DNA from: Symsagittifera roscoffensis
Taxonomy: Eukaryota; Xenacoelomorpha; Acoela; Convolutidae
NCBI RefSeq assembly: GCF_963678635.1
Contig: NC_087069.1
Coordinates: 53,764,635-53,828,634, forward strand
DNA length: 64,000 nucleotides
Direction: 5' to 3'
Numbering within the stretch: position 1 is the first letter of the stretch; each line of letters starts with the position of its first letter. Shown here piece after piece: positions 22,052 through 33,143 of the stretch. The notes under the pieces are model-generated. The model worked only from the letters and a program-made list of their open reading frames with translations. It ran no database searches and was not told the origin of the DNA. Position numbers and translations under genes: made by a program.

Positions 22052-25000
22052 TGTTTGGGACCCCGAATGGTCTCATCCCGCATTCATAAACTTCCCACAA
22101 TCAATCTCAAGCCAAGCAATAAGTACGATATCTTATATAAGAGATTATGTAAGAGTAATACCATTAACCATTGATGCAACACCATTAAACTATTATACAT
22201 TTTTACCCGATATGCAAAATAATAGTTTAAACTCTACAGTCATACACAATGAAAACCTCAATGGAACTAGGAATCTTACTCAACAAGATATCCAGACACC
22301 ATCACACTTCATAAATGAAGAAATCGTACACACAACAACTACACAACAAAGTATTTCACCAATACGTCCAAACTTAACAACACCAAGAAATACAAACCCT
22401 TCACAAACACAGGTAACCTTACAATCAACCGTTAAACCTTCGGTTGCCCCAAAATATTCACACATGGATTACCAAACATACAGACCCATGACAATACCGC
22501 CAAAAATACGCAAAACGTTCACTAGAAACAATTTTGCAGACCATAATTATAATTACACACATCCATCAAAAACAAATTATCAACCACGAAAAAATTTTAG
22601 TAATTATACAAGATCTCGAAACTGGGATAACTCAATGGCACCACCTAATTCAGTAAATTTCCAAACAAATTTACATCCTCCACAGGATCGTAGTGAAAAC
22701 TATCCATTTTTTCAACAAAATAAAAATAAAAAACAAACATCTTATCAAATGGATTACTTATCCTCAGATGATGATTTCTTACAACCAGATATATTTGCAC
22801 CCTATAATCAAGAATATCGTGGACAAGGAATACAGAAACCACATATATATCATAGAATTTTTTCTCCACAACCAATAGATACACAAAATCAACAACCAAT
22901 TCAGCAACAAAACCCAATTAATACACAATCTTTTCAACCAATTCAGCAACAAAAAACAATGATTGCAAACTCGTACCAACCAACACAAATGCAAAATGAA
23001 ATACCACTCCCATATTATCTTCAACAATACGAAATAACAAGAAATCAACTTTCAAATTTTTCTCAAATGCCAAATGCAGCAGAATCATTACAAATGACAA
23101 TGAATCCATATCTTATGGGTGGATCATCAATAACATCAAATAAACCTTTAATGGTATTCACAGGAACAGACCCTGAATATTCTGTAGAAGACTATTTAAA
23201 TGCAGTAACAGCAAATTTAATTTTAAATATAGGACCCGAACCAATTAATACGCCACTACATCAAAACTGGATACATCGACGCACAGCGTTGATACAAACA
23301 ACTTTAGACGGCGTAGCCCAAAAATGGTTTTCAGTATTGCCTATAGAAATAAAATCAAATTGGAAAAGGTTTACACAAGAATTTTCAAAAATATTTGACT
23401 CCGAAAGAAACAAACAACAACAAAGAGTTTTATGTAATGAAATTCGCAGATTACCAAACGAAACCATCAAGCAATTAGCAGTACGAATCGAAACACTAGT
23501 TCGAAAAGCATATTCATTAAATACACACGACTATAAAAACACAAAGATGACAGAAATCTTAATGATGACCTTAACACAGCAGTTAAGAAAAATAGCAATA
23601 AAAAAGAGAGCATCCAATCCTTCTTCAATTCGAGAACCCGATTTAGATTTTCGAAAACTAGTAGACAAACTAGAACAAGCAGAAATCACAATGAAACTCG
23701 AAGAAACGGAAAATCTGAAATTACAATACGTTAACAGAATTGAAACAGCTTCCACAAATATAAACAATATACAGGAATCAGATACAGACCTCGTTGAAAA
23801 AATCACTGAAATACTCAATATTTACGAAAAACACCCAAACTTTAAAGGCAAACCATCTTTCAAAAAATGGTGTAATTATTGCCGACGATACGGACATAGT
23901 ATTTCTGAATGTAGACAAAAACAGCAAGACAATCAAAATAAACCTCAAAAATATAAAGAACCAAATAAATCATTCTATCAATACATGAAAAAAGATCAAA
24001 ATCTACCGAACAAAACTGTGTACAGCAACAACAGTTCAGGAAAACCACTCCCGAACAATACAAATTATACAAGAAATCAATCACCACATAACTCAAGTTA
24101 TAGAGGAAGATCACCAGAACGAAGAAATACACAAAATTCGTCACAAAATCACTACAATAGACAAAATAGTAGAAATAACTACTCCAGATCAAATTCAAAT
24201 ACAACACGATTTGTTTCTAGATCTAATTCCCAATCAAGAAACAATTACTATCCAAACAATCAATCACGAAATTCATCATACAATAGGAATAGAAACTACT
24301 CCAATAATCGGAATAGAAGTTATTCAAACAACCGAAACCAGAATTACCCGAACAATCGATCAAGGAATAACTCATATAATAGATCGAACTATAACAGACC
24401 AAACAATAATTACCAAAACAGATCACCAAATAATTCACAAAATCGACATTCAAGTTATAATAATCGTTATAGAAATTATTCCCAATCACCACACAGGAAT
24501 AATAACCATTACAATAATTCTAATAATCGCCATAGAAGTAGTACACCTAAACATCAAAGAAATATAAATCAAGTACAATCAAATCCAAAAACAACATCAA
24601 ACCCTCCAGGTATTGACGACACAGTAAATGATGTGTTACACTTCAATCAAATAAACTGTGAATCATCAGACTCAGAAAGTGAAACAGAAAACACTCTCTC
24701 CATCAATATGATAAAAGTTGAAAATGACTATGAACCTGTTATATATGAACAACCTTTTTCATCACACATATATGAGAATCAATCAGAACTCCTTCACAAT
24801 TATTATATTGAACCCATCCATTCCACACCGACGACACAAAAAACTAATGAAATTAACACTACAAATCAACCCAATGAGAACGAAAAAACAAAATGCTTGA
24901 ATACAAATCACATCTATCAAAACATACAAAAAGAACAACCCAAAGAAAAAATTTGGACAATACCATTTCTTTTAGAAAGTCCAAGAAGCAAAGAATTTCA

Positions 25001-27104
25001 ACCACCAGATCTTGAAATTGATTTTTTAATTGATTCAGGAGCAGAATCAAATATAATAAACATTCCCACATGGAATGAAATAAAAACCTTACACCCAAAG
25101 CTAACACCTCTTGAAACCTCCAGCAAACTAGCAACAGCACAAGGATCAACATTAATAAACTATGGAAAAATTCAATTATTTCTTCTCCCCACAAGAACAA
25201 TGGAGCAAAACAAAATTTTAACCAAACCATTTAAACAAATATTCCATATCACTGATATTAAACACAATATCATTGGAATACCATTTATCTCTAAATATAT
25301 ACCAACAATCAACATCTTGAATAGTAAAATATTAATCAAAGATAAATATACAAAAACAAAAGACACATCCCTAACATTTTTTCAAAGATTAAATAAACAA
25401 CCACCATTCTTTTCAAAATTTTACCCAATATATAACCAACAAAGAAAACACTTGAAACCACTATCAGGAAACATCTGTAATTTTTCAATCAAACAAGTTC
25501 ACCAATATGATAAAAAACAAAACAAACAAAAATTTTATATGTCAGATTTTGAATTCAAACCTATTCATAAGTTTTTCAAAATCACAATCTCATCAATAAA
25601 ATATTTGAAAAAATCGAATTCAGATATTATTTACTTACATGTATACAACAATACACCTTACCAAGTAACATTACCTTTAGGACTTTTAGGCTATTGCGAA
25701 ACCAACGCTACAATATCACCAATACACGAAAAAGCATATCGTGTAAATAATATACTCCAATTACTAGATATCTGCCAATCCACAATCCTTAATGAAGAAT
25801 TATCTATAAATAATATAATAAGTAACGAAAACAGAAATACGGATTATTTCACAAAAACCCCATATTTCAAACCTACATTCAACATAAGTAACTACACAGA
25901 AAATCAACAGAAATTTTTAACAATGTTTAATTTCCAACATTCACAAATAACACAAGACGAATTTGAAAAACTAGCCAAACAGCTAATTAAATATTCATCA
26001 GTCTATGCAACATCCAAATTTGATGTTGGCAAAATCAACTCATCACTACATCTCCCATTAAAACCAGACGCAGTTTTCAAAAAACAAAGAGCAAGTAAAG
26101 TACCAATTCACTTACACGATAAAGTGAACAGATTACTCGACATTTTAGAACAATACAACATTATATCACCAGTAAACAAAGAAGAACAACCAAAAGGCAA
26201 CACATTTATCAACCCTGTTATCATTCTAGCCAAAGGAGAATCATTAAAAATTGTTCTCGATGCTAGATACCTCAACTCACTCATAGATGAATCAAAGTGT
26301 AATTGGCCCATTGAACCAATACAAGTTATTTTAACAAAAATAAATGGAAAATACTTTACCACCGCCGATATGAATAGTGCATATAATCAAATGCCATTAG
26401 ATGAACAATCACGACGTTTAACACAATTTGTTATTGGAAACCAACAATACGAATTTAACCGCTTATTCTATGGAATATCCATAAGACCAGCAGCATTTTC
26501 AGCTTTTATGAGCAAAATTTTTAGACCACTAATACTCAAGAAAAACGCAATCACCAATTTAGACGATGTTTTTATGCAATCACAGACAAAAGAGGAAATG
26601 TTCAATGTTTTAGAACAATATCACCAAATACAAGTTATAGAGGAAGATCACCAGAACGAAGAAATACACAAAATTCGTCACAAAATCACTACAATAGACA
26701 AAATAGTAGAAATAACTACTCCAGATCAAATTCAAATACAACACGATTTGTTTCTAGATCTAATTCCCAATCAAGAAACAATTACTATCCAAACAATCAA
26801 TCACGAAATTCATCATACAATAGGAATAGAAACTACTCCAATAATCGGAATAGAAGTTATTCAAACAACCGAAACCAGAATTACCCGAACAATCGATCAA
26901 GGAATAACTCATATAATAGATCGAACTATAACAGACCAAACAATAATTACCAAAACAGATCACCAAATAATTCACAAAATCGACATTCAAGTTATAATAA
27001 TCGTTATAGAAATTATTCCCAATCACCACACAGGAATAATAACCATTACAATAATTCTAATAATCGCCATAGAAGTAGTACACCTAAACATCAAAGAAAT
27101 ATAA
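22005..27104 (+). CDS. gag-pol: Gag-protease-RT polyprotein, chimeric at its end
   Basis: One 1,699-residue frame. Order: Pro/Gln/Asn-rich N-terminus; Gag capsid-type domain (about residues 360-560, starting near GTDPEYSVEDYLNAV); CCHC zinc knuckle CNYCRRYGHSISEC at residue 623; an Asn/Arg/Ser/Tyr-rich tract (about 690-850); aspartic protease with DSGA at residue 1010; reverse transcriptase from about residue 1340. The RT active-site tetrad is NLDD (26,556-26,567) in place of YLDD, and an upstream Gly is Arg (SIRPAAF), so this RT copy is probably inactive. At about 26,633 the DNA jumps back to a second copy of the Asn-rich tract in a different frame, so the last 150 residues are out-of-frame readthrough. 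Gag and protease look intact. Confidence 0.85.
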   Translation: MILPSQNNQTPNGSSNVWDPEWSHPAFINFPQSISSQAISTISYIRDYVRVIPLTIDATPLNYYTFLPDMQNNSLNSTVIHNENLNGTRNLTQQDIQTPSHFINEEIVHTTTTQQSISPIRPNLTTPRNTNPSQTQVTLQSTVKPSVAPKYSHMDYQTYRPMTIPPKIRKTFTRNNFADHNYNYTHPSKTNYQPRKNFSNYTRSRNWDNSMAPPNSVNFQTNLHPPQDRSENYPFFQQNKNKKQTSYQMDYLSSDDDFLQPDIFAPYNQEYRGQGIQKPHIYHRIFSPQPIDTQNQQPIQQQNPINTQSFQPIQQQKTMIANSYQPTQMQNEIPLPYYLQQYEITRNQLSNFSQMPNAAESLQMTMNPYLMGGSSITSNKPLMVFTGTDPEYSVEDYLNAVTANLILNIGPEPINTPLHQNWIHRRTALIQTTLDGVAQKWFSVLPIEIKSNWKRFTQEFSKIFDSERNKQQQRVLCNEIRRLPNETIKQLAVRIETLVRKAYSLNTHDYKNTKMTEILMMTLTQQLRKIAIKKRASNPSSIREPDLDFRKLVDKLEQAEITMKLEETENLKLQYVNRIETASTNINNIQESDTDLVEKITEILNIYEKHPNFKGKPSFKKWCNYCRRYGHSISECRQKQQDNQNKPQKYKEPNKSFYQYMKKDQNLPNKTVYSNNSSGKPLPNNTNYTRNQSPHNSSYRGRSPERRNTQNSSQNHYNRQNSRNNYSRSNSNTTRFVSRSNSQSRNNYYPNNQSRNSSYNRNRNYSNNRNRSYSNNRNQNYPNNRSRNNSYNRSNYNRPNNNYQNRSPNNSQNRHSSYNNRYRNYSQSPHRNNNHYNNSNNRHRSSTPKHQRNINQVQSNPKTTSNPPGIDDTVNDVLHFNQINCESSDSESETENTLSINMIKVENDYEPVIYEQPFSSHIYENQSELLHNYYIEPIHSTPTTQKTNEINTTNQPNENEKTKCLNTNHIYQNIQKEQPKEKIWTIPFLLESPRSKEFQPPDLEIDFLIDSGAESNIINIPTWNEIKTLHPKLTPLETSSKLATAQGSTLINYGKIQLFLLPTRTMEQNKILTKPFKQIFHITDIKHNIIGIPFISKYIPTINILNSKILIKDKYTKTKDTSLTFFQRLNKQPPFFSKFYPIYNQQRKHLKPLSGNICNFSIKQVHQYDKKQNKQKFYMSDFEFKPIHKFFKITISSIKYLKKSNSDIIYLHVYNNTPYQVTLPLGLLGYCETNATISPIHEKAYRVNNILQLLDICQSTILNEELSINNIISNENRNTDYFTKTPYFKPTFNISNYTENQQKFLTMFNFQHSQITQDEFEKLAKQLIKYSSVYATSKFDVGKINSSLHLPLKPDAVFKKQRASKVPIHLHDKVNRLLDILEQYNIISPVNKEEQPKGNTFINPVIILAKGESLKIVLDARYLNSLIDESKCNWPIEPIQVILTKINGKYFTTADMNSAYNQMPLDEQSRRLTQFVIGNQQYEFNRLFYGISIRPAAFSAFMSKIFRPLILKKNAITNLDDVFMQSQTKEEMFNVLEQYHQIQVIEEDHQNEEIHKIRHKITTIDKIVEITTPDQIQIQHDLFLDLIPNQETITIQTINHEIHHTIGIETTPIIGIEVIQTTETRITRTIDQGITHIIDRTITDQTIITKTDHQIIHKIDIQVIIIVIEIIPNHHTGIITITIILIIAIEVVHLNIKEI

Positions 27105-29169
27105 ATCAAGTACAATCAAATCCAAAAACAACATCAGACCCTCCAGGTATTGACGACACAGTAAATGATGTGTTACAACTCAATCAAATAAACTGTGAAT
27201 CATCAGACTCAGAAAGTGAAACAGAAAACACTCTCTCCATCAATATGATAAAAGTCGAAAATGACTATGAACCTGTTATATATGAACAACCTTTTTCATC
27301 ACACAAATATGAGAATCAATCAGAACTCCTTCACAATTATTATATTGAACCCATCCATTCCACACCGACGACACAAAAAACTAATGAAATTAACACTACA
27401 AATCAACCCAATGAGAACGAAAAAACAAAATGCTTGAATACAAATCACATCTATCAAAACATACAAAAAGAACAACCCAAAGAAAAAATTTGGACAATAC
27501 CATTTCTTTTAGAAAGTCCAAGAAGCAAAGAATTTCAACCACCAGATCTTGAAATTGATTTTTTAATTGATTCAGGAGCAGAATCAAATATAATAAACAT
27601 TCCCACATGGAATGAAATAAAAACCTTACACCCAAAGCTAACACCTCTTGAAACCTCCAGCAAACTAGCAACAGCACAAGGATCAACATTAATAAACTAT
27701 GGAAAAATTCAATTATTTCTTCTCCCCACAAGAACAATGGAGCAAAACAAAATTTTAACCAAACCATTTAAACAAATATTCCATATCACTGATATTAAAC
27801 ACAATATCATTGGAATACCATTTATCTCTAAATATATACCAACAATCAACATCTTGAATAGTAAAATATTAATCAAAGATAAATATACAAAAACAAAAGA
27901 CACATCCCTAACATTTTTTCAAAGATTGAATAAACAACCACCATTCTTTTCAAAATTTTACCCAATATATAACCAACAAAGAAAACACTTGAAACCACTA
28001 TCAGGAAACATCTATAATTTTTCAATCAAACAAGTTCACCAATATGATAAAAAACAAAACAAACAAAATTTTTATATGTCAGATTTTGAATTCAAACCTA
28101 TTCATAAGTTTTTCAAAATCACAATCTCATCAATAAAATATTTGAAAAACTCGAATTCAGATATTATTTACTTACATGTATACAACAATACACCTTACCA
28201 AGTAACATTACCTTTAGGACTTTTAGGCTATTGCGAAACCAACGCTACAATATCACCAATACACGAAAAAGCATATCGTGTAAATAATATACTCCAATTA
28301 CTAGATATCTGCCAATCCACAATCCTTAATGAAGAATTATCTATAAATAATATAATAAGTAACGAAAACAGAAATACGGATTATTTCACAAAAACCCCAT
28401 ATTTCAAACCTACATTCAACATAGGTAACTACACAGAAAATCAACAGAAATTTTTAACAATGTTTAATTTCCAACATTCACAAATAACACAAGACGAATT
28501 TGAAAAACTAGCCAAACAGCTAATTAAATATTCATCAGTCTATGCAACATCCAAATTTGATGTTGGCAAAATCAACTCATCACTACATCTCCCATTAAAA
28601 CCAGACGCAGTTTTCAAAAAACAAAGAGCAAGTAAAGTACCAATTCACTTACACGATAAAGTGAACAGATTACTCGACATTTTAGAACAATACAACATTA
28701 TATCACCAGTAAACAAAGAAGAACAACCAAAAGGCAACACATTTATCAACCCTGTTATCATTCTAGCCAAAGGAGAATCATTAAAAATTGTTCTCGATGC
28801 TAGATACCTCAACTCACTCATAGATGAATCAAAGTGTAATTGGCCCATTGAACCAATACAAGTTATTATAACAAAAATAAATGGAAAATACTTTACCACC
28901 GCCGATATGAATAGTGCATATAATCAAATGCCATTAGATGAACAATCACGACGTTTAACACAATTTGTTATTGGAAACCAACAATACGAATTTAACCGCT
29001 TATTCTATGGAATATCCATAGGACCAGCAGCATTTTCAGCTTTTATGAGCAAAATTTTTAGACCACTAATACTCAAGAAAAACGCAATCACCTATTTAGA
29101 CGATGTTTTTATGCAATCACAGACAAAAGAGGAAATGTTCAATGTTTTAGAACAATATCACAAAATACT
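24096..29169 (+). repeat. 2,537-bp tandem duplication (late gag to RT)
   Basis: 24,096-26,632 is repeated at 26,633-29,169 with constant offset 2,537. I counted about 13 single-base differences (roughly 0.5%), two of which change key RT residues in the first copy. The junction joins RT sequence just after ...ATCACCAAATAC to the gag tract AAGTTATAGAGG. The offset is not a multiple of three, so the duplication breaks the frame. Because the copies differ, a simple assembly collapse or repeat error is less likely here. Confidence 0.9.
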
Positions 29170-31018
29170 TCAGAACGAAAATCTGAAGGCCGCCCCCGAT
29201 AAATCACACTTCTTTTTGACAAGAGTTAAATTCTTAGGACATAATATAGAAAGAAAAACAATCACTCCATTGAAATCACGTATAGACGCTATTCAAAAAC
29301 TCCAACCATCAACAAATAAAAAGAAAATCCAAGAATTCCTTGGAATGTTAAACTTTTTAAGCAAATATGTTTATAAAATGCAATTATATCTACGACCATT
29401 CTATAATATACTTAGACAACAAAATAATTTTGAATGGAATACAGAACATCAAGCACGATTTGAAGAAATTAAAAAACTTCTAACTGAACAAATTTCAAAC
29501 ACAATTCCAGATTCAAATCAACCATTTTATGCAATGTGCGATGCTTCGAACTTTGGCATCGGCGCAGCATTATTACAATCACATAATGGTACAAATAAAA
29601 TGAACCTCATATCAGCAAATTCTCGATTATTCACTCAAGCAGAGCTACGACTCTCAACTCTAATGAGAGAATGTACAGCCATAATATATACACTAACAGA
29701 ATATGAATTTCTGATACTTGGATCAAAACATCCCACAGTTCTATTCACAGACCATAAACCAATCATCTTTCTTTTTACACAAAAGTCTAATCCAAACCAC
29801 CGAGTTTATAGATTTCAACTAACTTTAATGAAATTCCCAAACTTACATATAGTTTGGATCGCAGGAAAAAATCTTGCATTACCAGACACCTTAAGTCGAA
29901 ATACGCCACCTGAATTACTTACACGTAAAACCACAGTTGAAATACCCAAAAATATAAAATTCTACCTTGCAGAAAATGAAACATCACCCCGACTAGAATG
30001 CAAATATGCAGTAAAAACTAACGTTGAACAATCACAGATAAACAATCTACAACACTTCCCACTTTATTTAGATTGTCAAAATAATCACTATGAAGTTGAC
30101 CTACTTGGAACATCAACTTTTAAACCAATCCCATATTCCCAATGGATAAAAAATAACACCCAACAAAAAAGAATAAAACAACACCCGCCTAAAAAAGACC
30201 ATTTTCCACTAATTGAAAAAGAAAATTTAACTGATAAAATAAACTTATCAGGACCACAAACAAACGATTCAAAATACACAATAAATCAAGTTTTTGACCT
30301 CCATGACCCACTTGATACAATACCCTTATCTAAATTAGAAATTGAAAACATTTTTCTCCCCCCAACAGAAACAATTACAATTTCAACACTGAAACAATAT
30401 CAAAATCTTGACCCAGTAATTCGACAACTAAAATCATGGCACAAATATAAAACTAAACCCGTCAAGGCAGATACAACTATTTTAGGAAATAAAACACTCC
30501 TCCGATATTTTCAAAAATTCAATAATACAACAATTAACGAAAACACAGACCTTCTAGAATACAAATTAAATGAATCTACAGTTCCCTGTCTCCCTTTAAG
30601 TATGATTCTCATAGCTTTTAACATTTCACATACACAAAACATTAAAGGACACTCTGGATCAGAGAAAACATATTCAAATTTTACACAAAATTTTTATTTC
30701 CCAAATGCACCAATTTGGATAAAAGTACTATGCAATGATTGTATAGTATGTCAGCCAAATAAACCTTATCCAAATCAAAAACAAATAGCACAAAAACAAG
30801 ATTTTAAAGGACAAAGTTTGTACTTTAACCATCGTATCTCATTTGATACTAAAGGACCAATTTCACCCTCATCAGAAGGAAACTCCTACATTATGGTAAT
30901 TGTTGACGCATTTACACATTATGTAGCACTTAACCCAGTACCACATTGTAACGCTTATTATGCTTACACAACGCTTTATGAACACTGGATAGCAAAATTC
31001 GGACTACCAGAAATTTAG
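26633..31018 (+). pseudogene. pol: Second Pol copy: protease, RT, RNase H, integrase N-part
   Basis: In the copy-B frame the sequence is open from the junction through the Asn-rich gag tail to a TAG at 31,016-31,018; there is no ATG at the start and the first start-like codon is GTG at 27,170. Domains, counted from that GTG: protease DSGA at residue 134, RT with intact YLDD at 642 (29,093-29,104), RNase H start (CDASNFGIGAALLQ) near 790, integrase zinc-binding HHCC near 1,145-1,200 (GHSGSEKT, then CNDCIVC), and first catalytic Asp in FDTKGP near 1,225. The catalytic residues visible up to here are intact. Expression would need shifting from the upstream frame. The stop falls between the first and second catalytic Asp of integrase. 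Confidence 0.85.
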
Positions 31019-31779
31019 TTACAGACAACGGTACAGAATTCATAAATAATGAAATCATCACACTATGTCATCTATATAACATCAAACACAAACCACGTAC
31101 AGCTCACGCACCTTGGACAAACGGCTTAGTCGAAGGTATGAACCGTTCATTACAAGAATATCTCAGATGTATCATCAATGGAAATGATACAAAATACACC
31201 GAATGGTCAGCAGATGTAAAATTATTTCCCTTAGCATATAATTCACAAATTACGACAACTCTAGGAATGTCACCATATGAAATGGTTTTTAACCAAAAGC
31301 CACGCAAACCAATAATGTTTACAGCAAACTCTCATAAAAACGCACAAGGTTATTGTCAACCAAATAAAGACTCAATTTGCTATAACCTACCATTACATAC
31401 ACACGATGAAGATCATTTTCATCACCCACAAATTCTTAAATTAGCCTCCGGTACACACACCGAATGGATTTTAAACAGAGATAAAAAACACAATGAAATT
31501 TACCAAAAAGTAACAAAAAAGTTGTTACAAAGGCAAAATATTAATGAACAAATAAATTCACGCTTTACACCAGCCTCCGATTTAAAAATTGGAACATTTG
31601 TTTTAATACCCAATTTTAATACTCAAAAAGGAATTTCAAAAAAATTACAACCCCTTCGTAAAGGACCATACCAAATAATTGCAAAACCCACTGATGTCAC
31701 ATATAAAATCACCGACTCAGACAAAAAAGAAATCATTCAACACCGAAATAACCTATTACCTTATTATCCAAAAGAATAA
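31019..31779 (+). pseudogene. Integrase C-terminal part, copy 1
   Basis: The second catalytic motif (TDNGTEF) and the Glu motif (NGLVEGMNRSL) follow in the -1 frame relative to the upstream frame, right after TAG 31,016-31,018; the first ATG in this frame is 31,138. The C-terminus has a GPY module (LRKGPYQII) and ends at TAA 31,777-31,779. The break lies in a short AAATTTA run, so a one-base loss is the simplest cause; a programmed shift is less likely inside a catalytic domain. An identical break is present in the second copy at 37,136. Confidence 0.8.
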
Positions 31780-32124
31780 GCACTCCGCGAATTAACTCAA
31801 TTATATTCTTTTACAGGTTTACAAGTTATTCAAAATGACCAACATACGGAAAATACAACAAAGGAACAAAAAGATGTTCACCTCAAAAACCAAATAACAA
31901 AATCAACCACCACAAAAAATAACACAAAAAATCTAGATCAAAATACATCTCAAAAAGAAAGAAAAAATAGAAAAATGACAGAACAAATAATACCTCAAGA
32001 ACAAATCGACAAATCAGAACATAGAGAGTCTACACGACTTAGAAATCAACCACGTAAAAATTATAAATTATTCATCCCACAATCTAAAATATTAAAGAAA
32101 GTTGAATTTCAAAAACAACTTTAA
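31780..32124 (+). pseudogene. Frame continuing past the integrase stop, copy 1
   Basis: After TAA 31,777-31,779 the same frame stays open for about 114 codons to TAA at 32,122-32,124. It begins ALRELTQLYSFTG, which the fossil element at 7,981-8,259 encodes without a stop, so this was probably once the integrase tail. The remainder is Lys/Gln/Asn-rich and ends in a basic RLRNQPRKNYKLF segment, of the kind seen at Pol ends in Gypsy elements. The same arrangement recurs at 37,900-38,244. Confidence 0.6.
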
Positions 32125-32944
32125 TTCTACATTTAATAATCCTTGCACCTCTGAAACATTTTACACTTTCATTTTTCAAGATAACATGCTGACAAACACG
32201 CAGCGATTCTAGTTCAAAATTAGCCAATAGGATTCATCCAATCCGTCACCTTCTATAACTTTAACACAAACCAACTAGACGAAAGATATTAAACTCCAGG
32301 CATATCTATAACTATAACTCTACGACCTCCAGGTCAAAAATAAGCAAACCACTCCAACTTGACAACTAAAATAAATATCACCATAATATCATAACCCTCC
32401 CTTATCTAATAAACCAAAGATCAACAATATTTCCCCAACTCAGACCTCAAATATCCCCCAAACAAATATGTTAAATTAGCCTAAAGTAAAAGAACGACCA
32501 TTTTATTTAGCCTAAAGTATAAAAATCTCAAAAATACCCCAGATCATTTGACAAATGAAAATAAAGACAAAGAAGACCTCCCGATCACCATAAAAATTGC
32601 CCCCAACAATTTTTTACAAAACTCAACCCACTTGTCAAAAAACTAATAAATAATCCGACCACACTTGAAAATTGCCCCAAACAACAAAAAATATTCGATC
32701 ACTAGGTCATTTCTTAAATGCTCTTCTATCAAACAGTCACTAAAATTATCACAAACCTCAAACAATTTTTTACGATACTTGAAACTTTCATAATATTTCT
32801 TTTTGATATCCTTGAATCTTTTCTAATAATCTTAATCATTTTTTGTAATATTTTTTAAATTTTCTACACTATATTCGAACTATTTCTCCAACTTTCAAAA
32901 ACCCTTGATTATATCCACAGGTACGATTCATACAACTTGTCTAA
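32125..32944 (+). other. Non-coding spacer between integrase and env region, copy 1
   Basis: About 820 bp, A/C-rich, stop codons in all frames. It contains repeated words (AGCCTAAAGTA twice near 32,480 and 32,508; ATTGCCCC(C/A)AACAA near 32,597 and 32,672). A possible 3' splice site (TATATCCACAG) ends near 32,921, just upstream of the small membrane ORF, and may serve a subgenomic env-type message. The second copy is 38,245-39,064. Confidence 0.45.
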
Positions 32945-33133
32945 ATGATACGAACTATTTTCAGTAGAACCGATATTTTTCTACTATTTGTAATTTTCAT
33001 AACATTTCTATCATCCCTCATTTTGACCATATGCAAATGTATAAAGAAAGCAATCATCACATTCGCTCTAGCAACAATCCTCCTAATTCTTTTCTTAGAA
33101 GAATACTATAATAAACATAAACTTTTTCACTAA
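32945..33133 (+). CDS. Small two-helix membrane peptide, copy 1 (62 aa)
   Basis: ATG-started, 62 residues with two hydrophobic segments (about 10-30 and 36-50) separated by a short basic, Cys-containing loop (CKCIKK), and a charged C-terminus. No family recognised. The shape is like small viral hydrophobic accessory proteins, which is analogy only. It lies about 24 bp downstream of a candidate splice acceptor and immediately before the methionine-free frame. Confidence 0.5.
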   Translation: MIRTIFSRTDIFLLFVIFITFLSSLILTICKCIKKAIITFALATILLILFLEEYYNKHKLFH

Positions 33134-33143
33134 AAGAATAGAC

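Noticed and set aside
24211-24567. 118-codon plus-strand frame rich in Ile/Thr (also at the end of the 22,005 frame)
   Set aside because: It is the alternative frame of the Asn/Arg-rich gag tract and only appears coding because the tract lacks stops.
24859-25366. Minus-strand frames inside gag-pol, repeated at 27,396-27,903
   Set aside because: They lie opposite conserved protease coding sequence and are shadows; repeated only because the DNA is duplicated.
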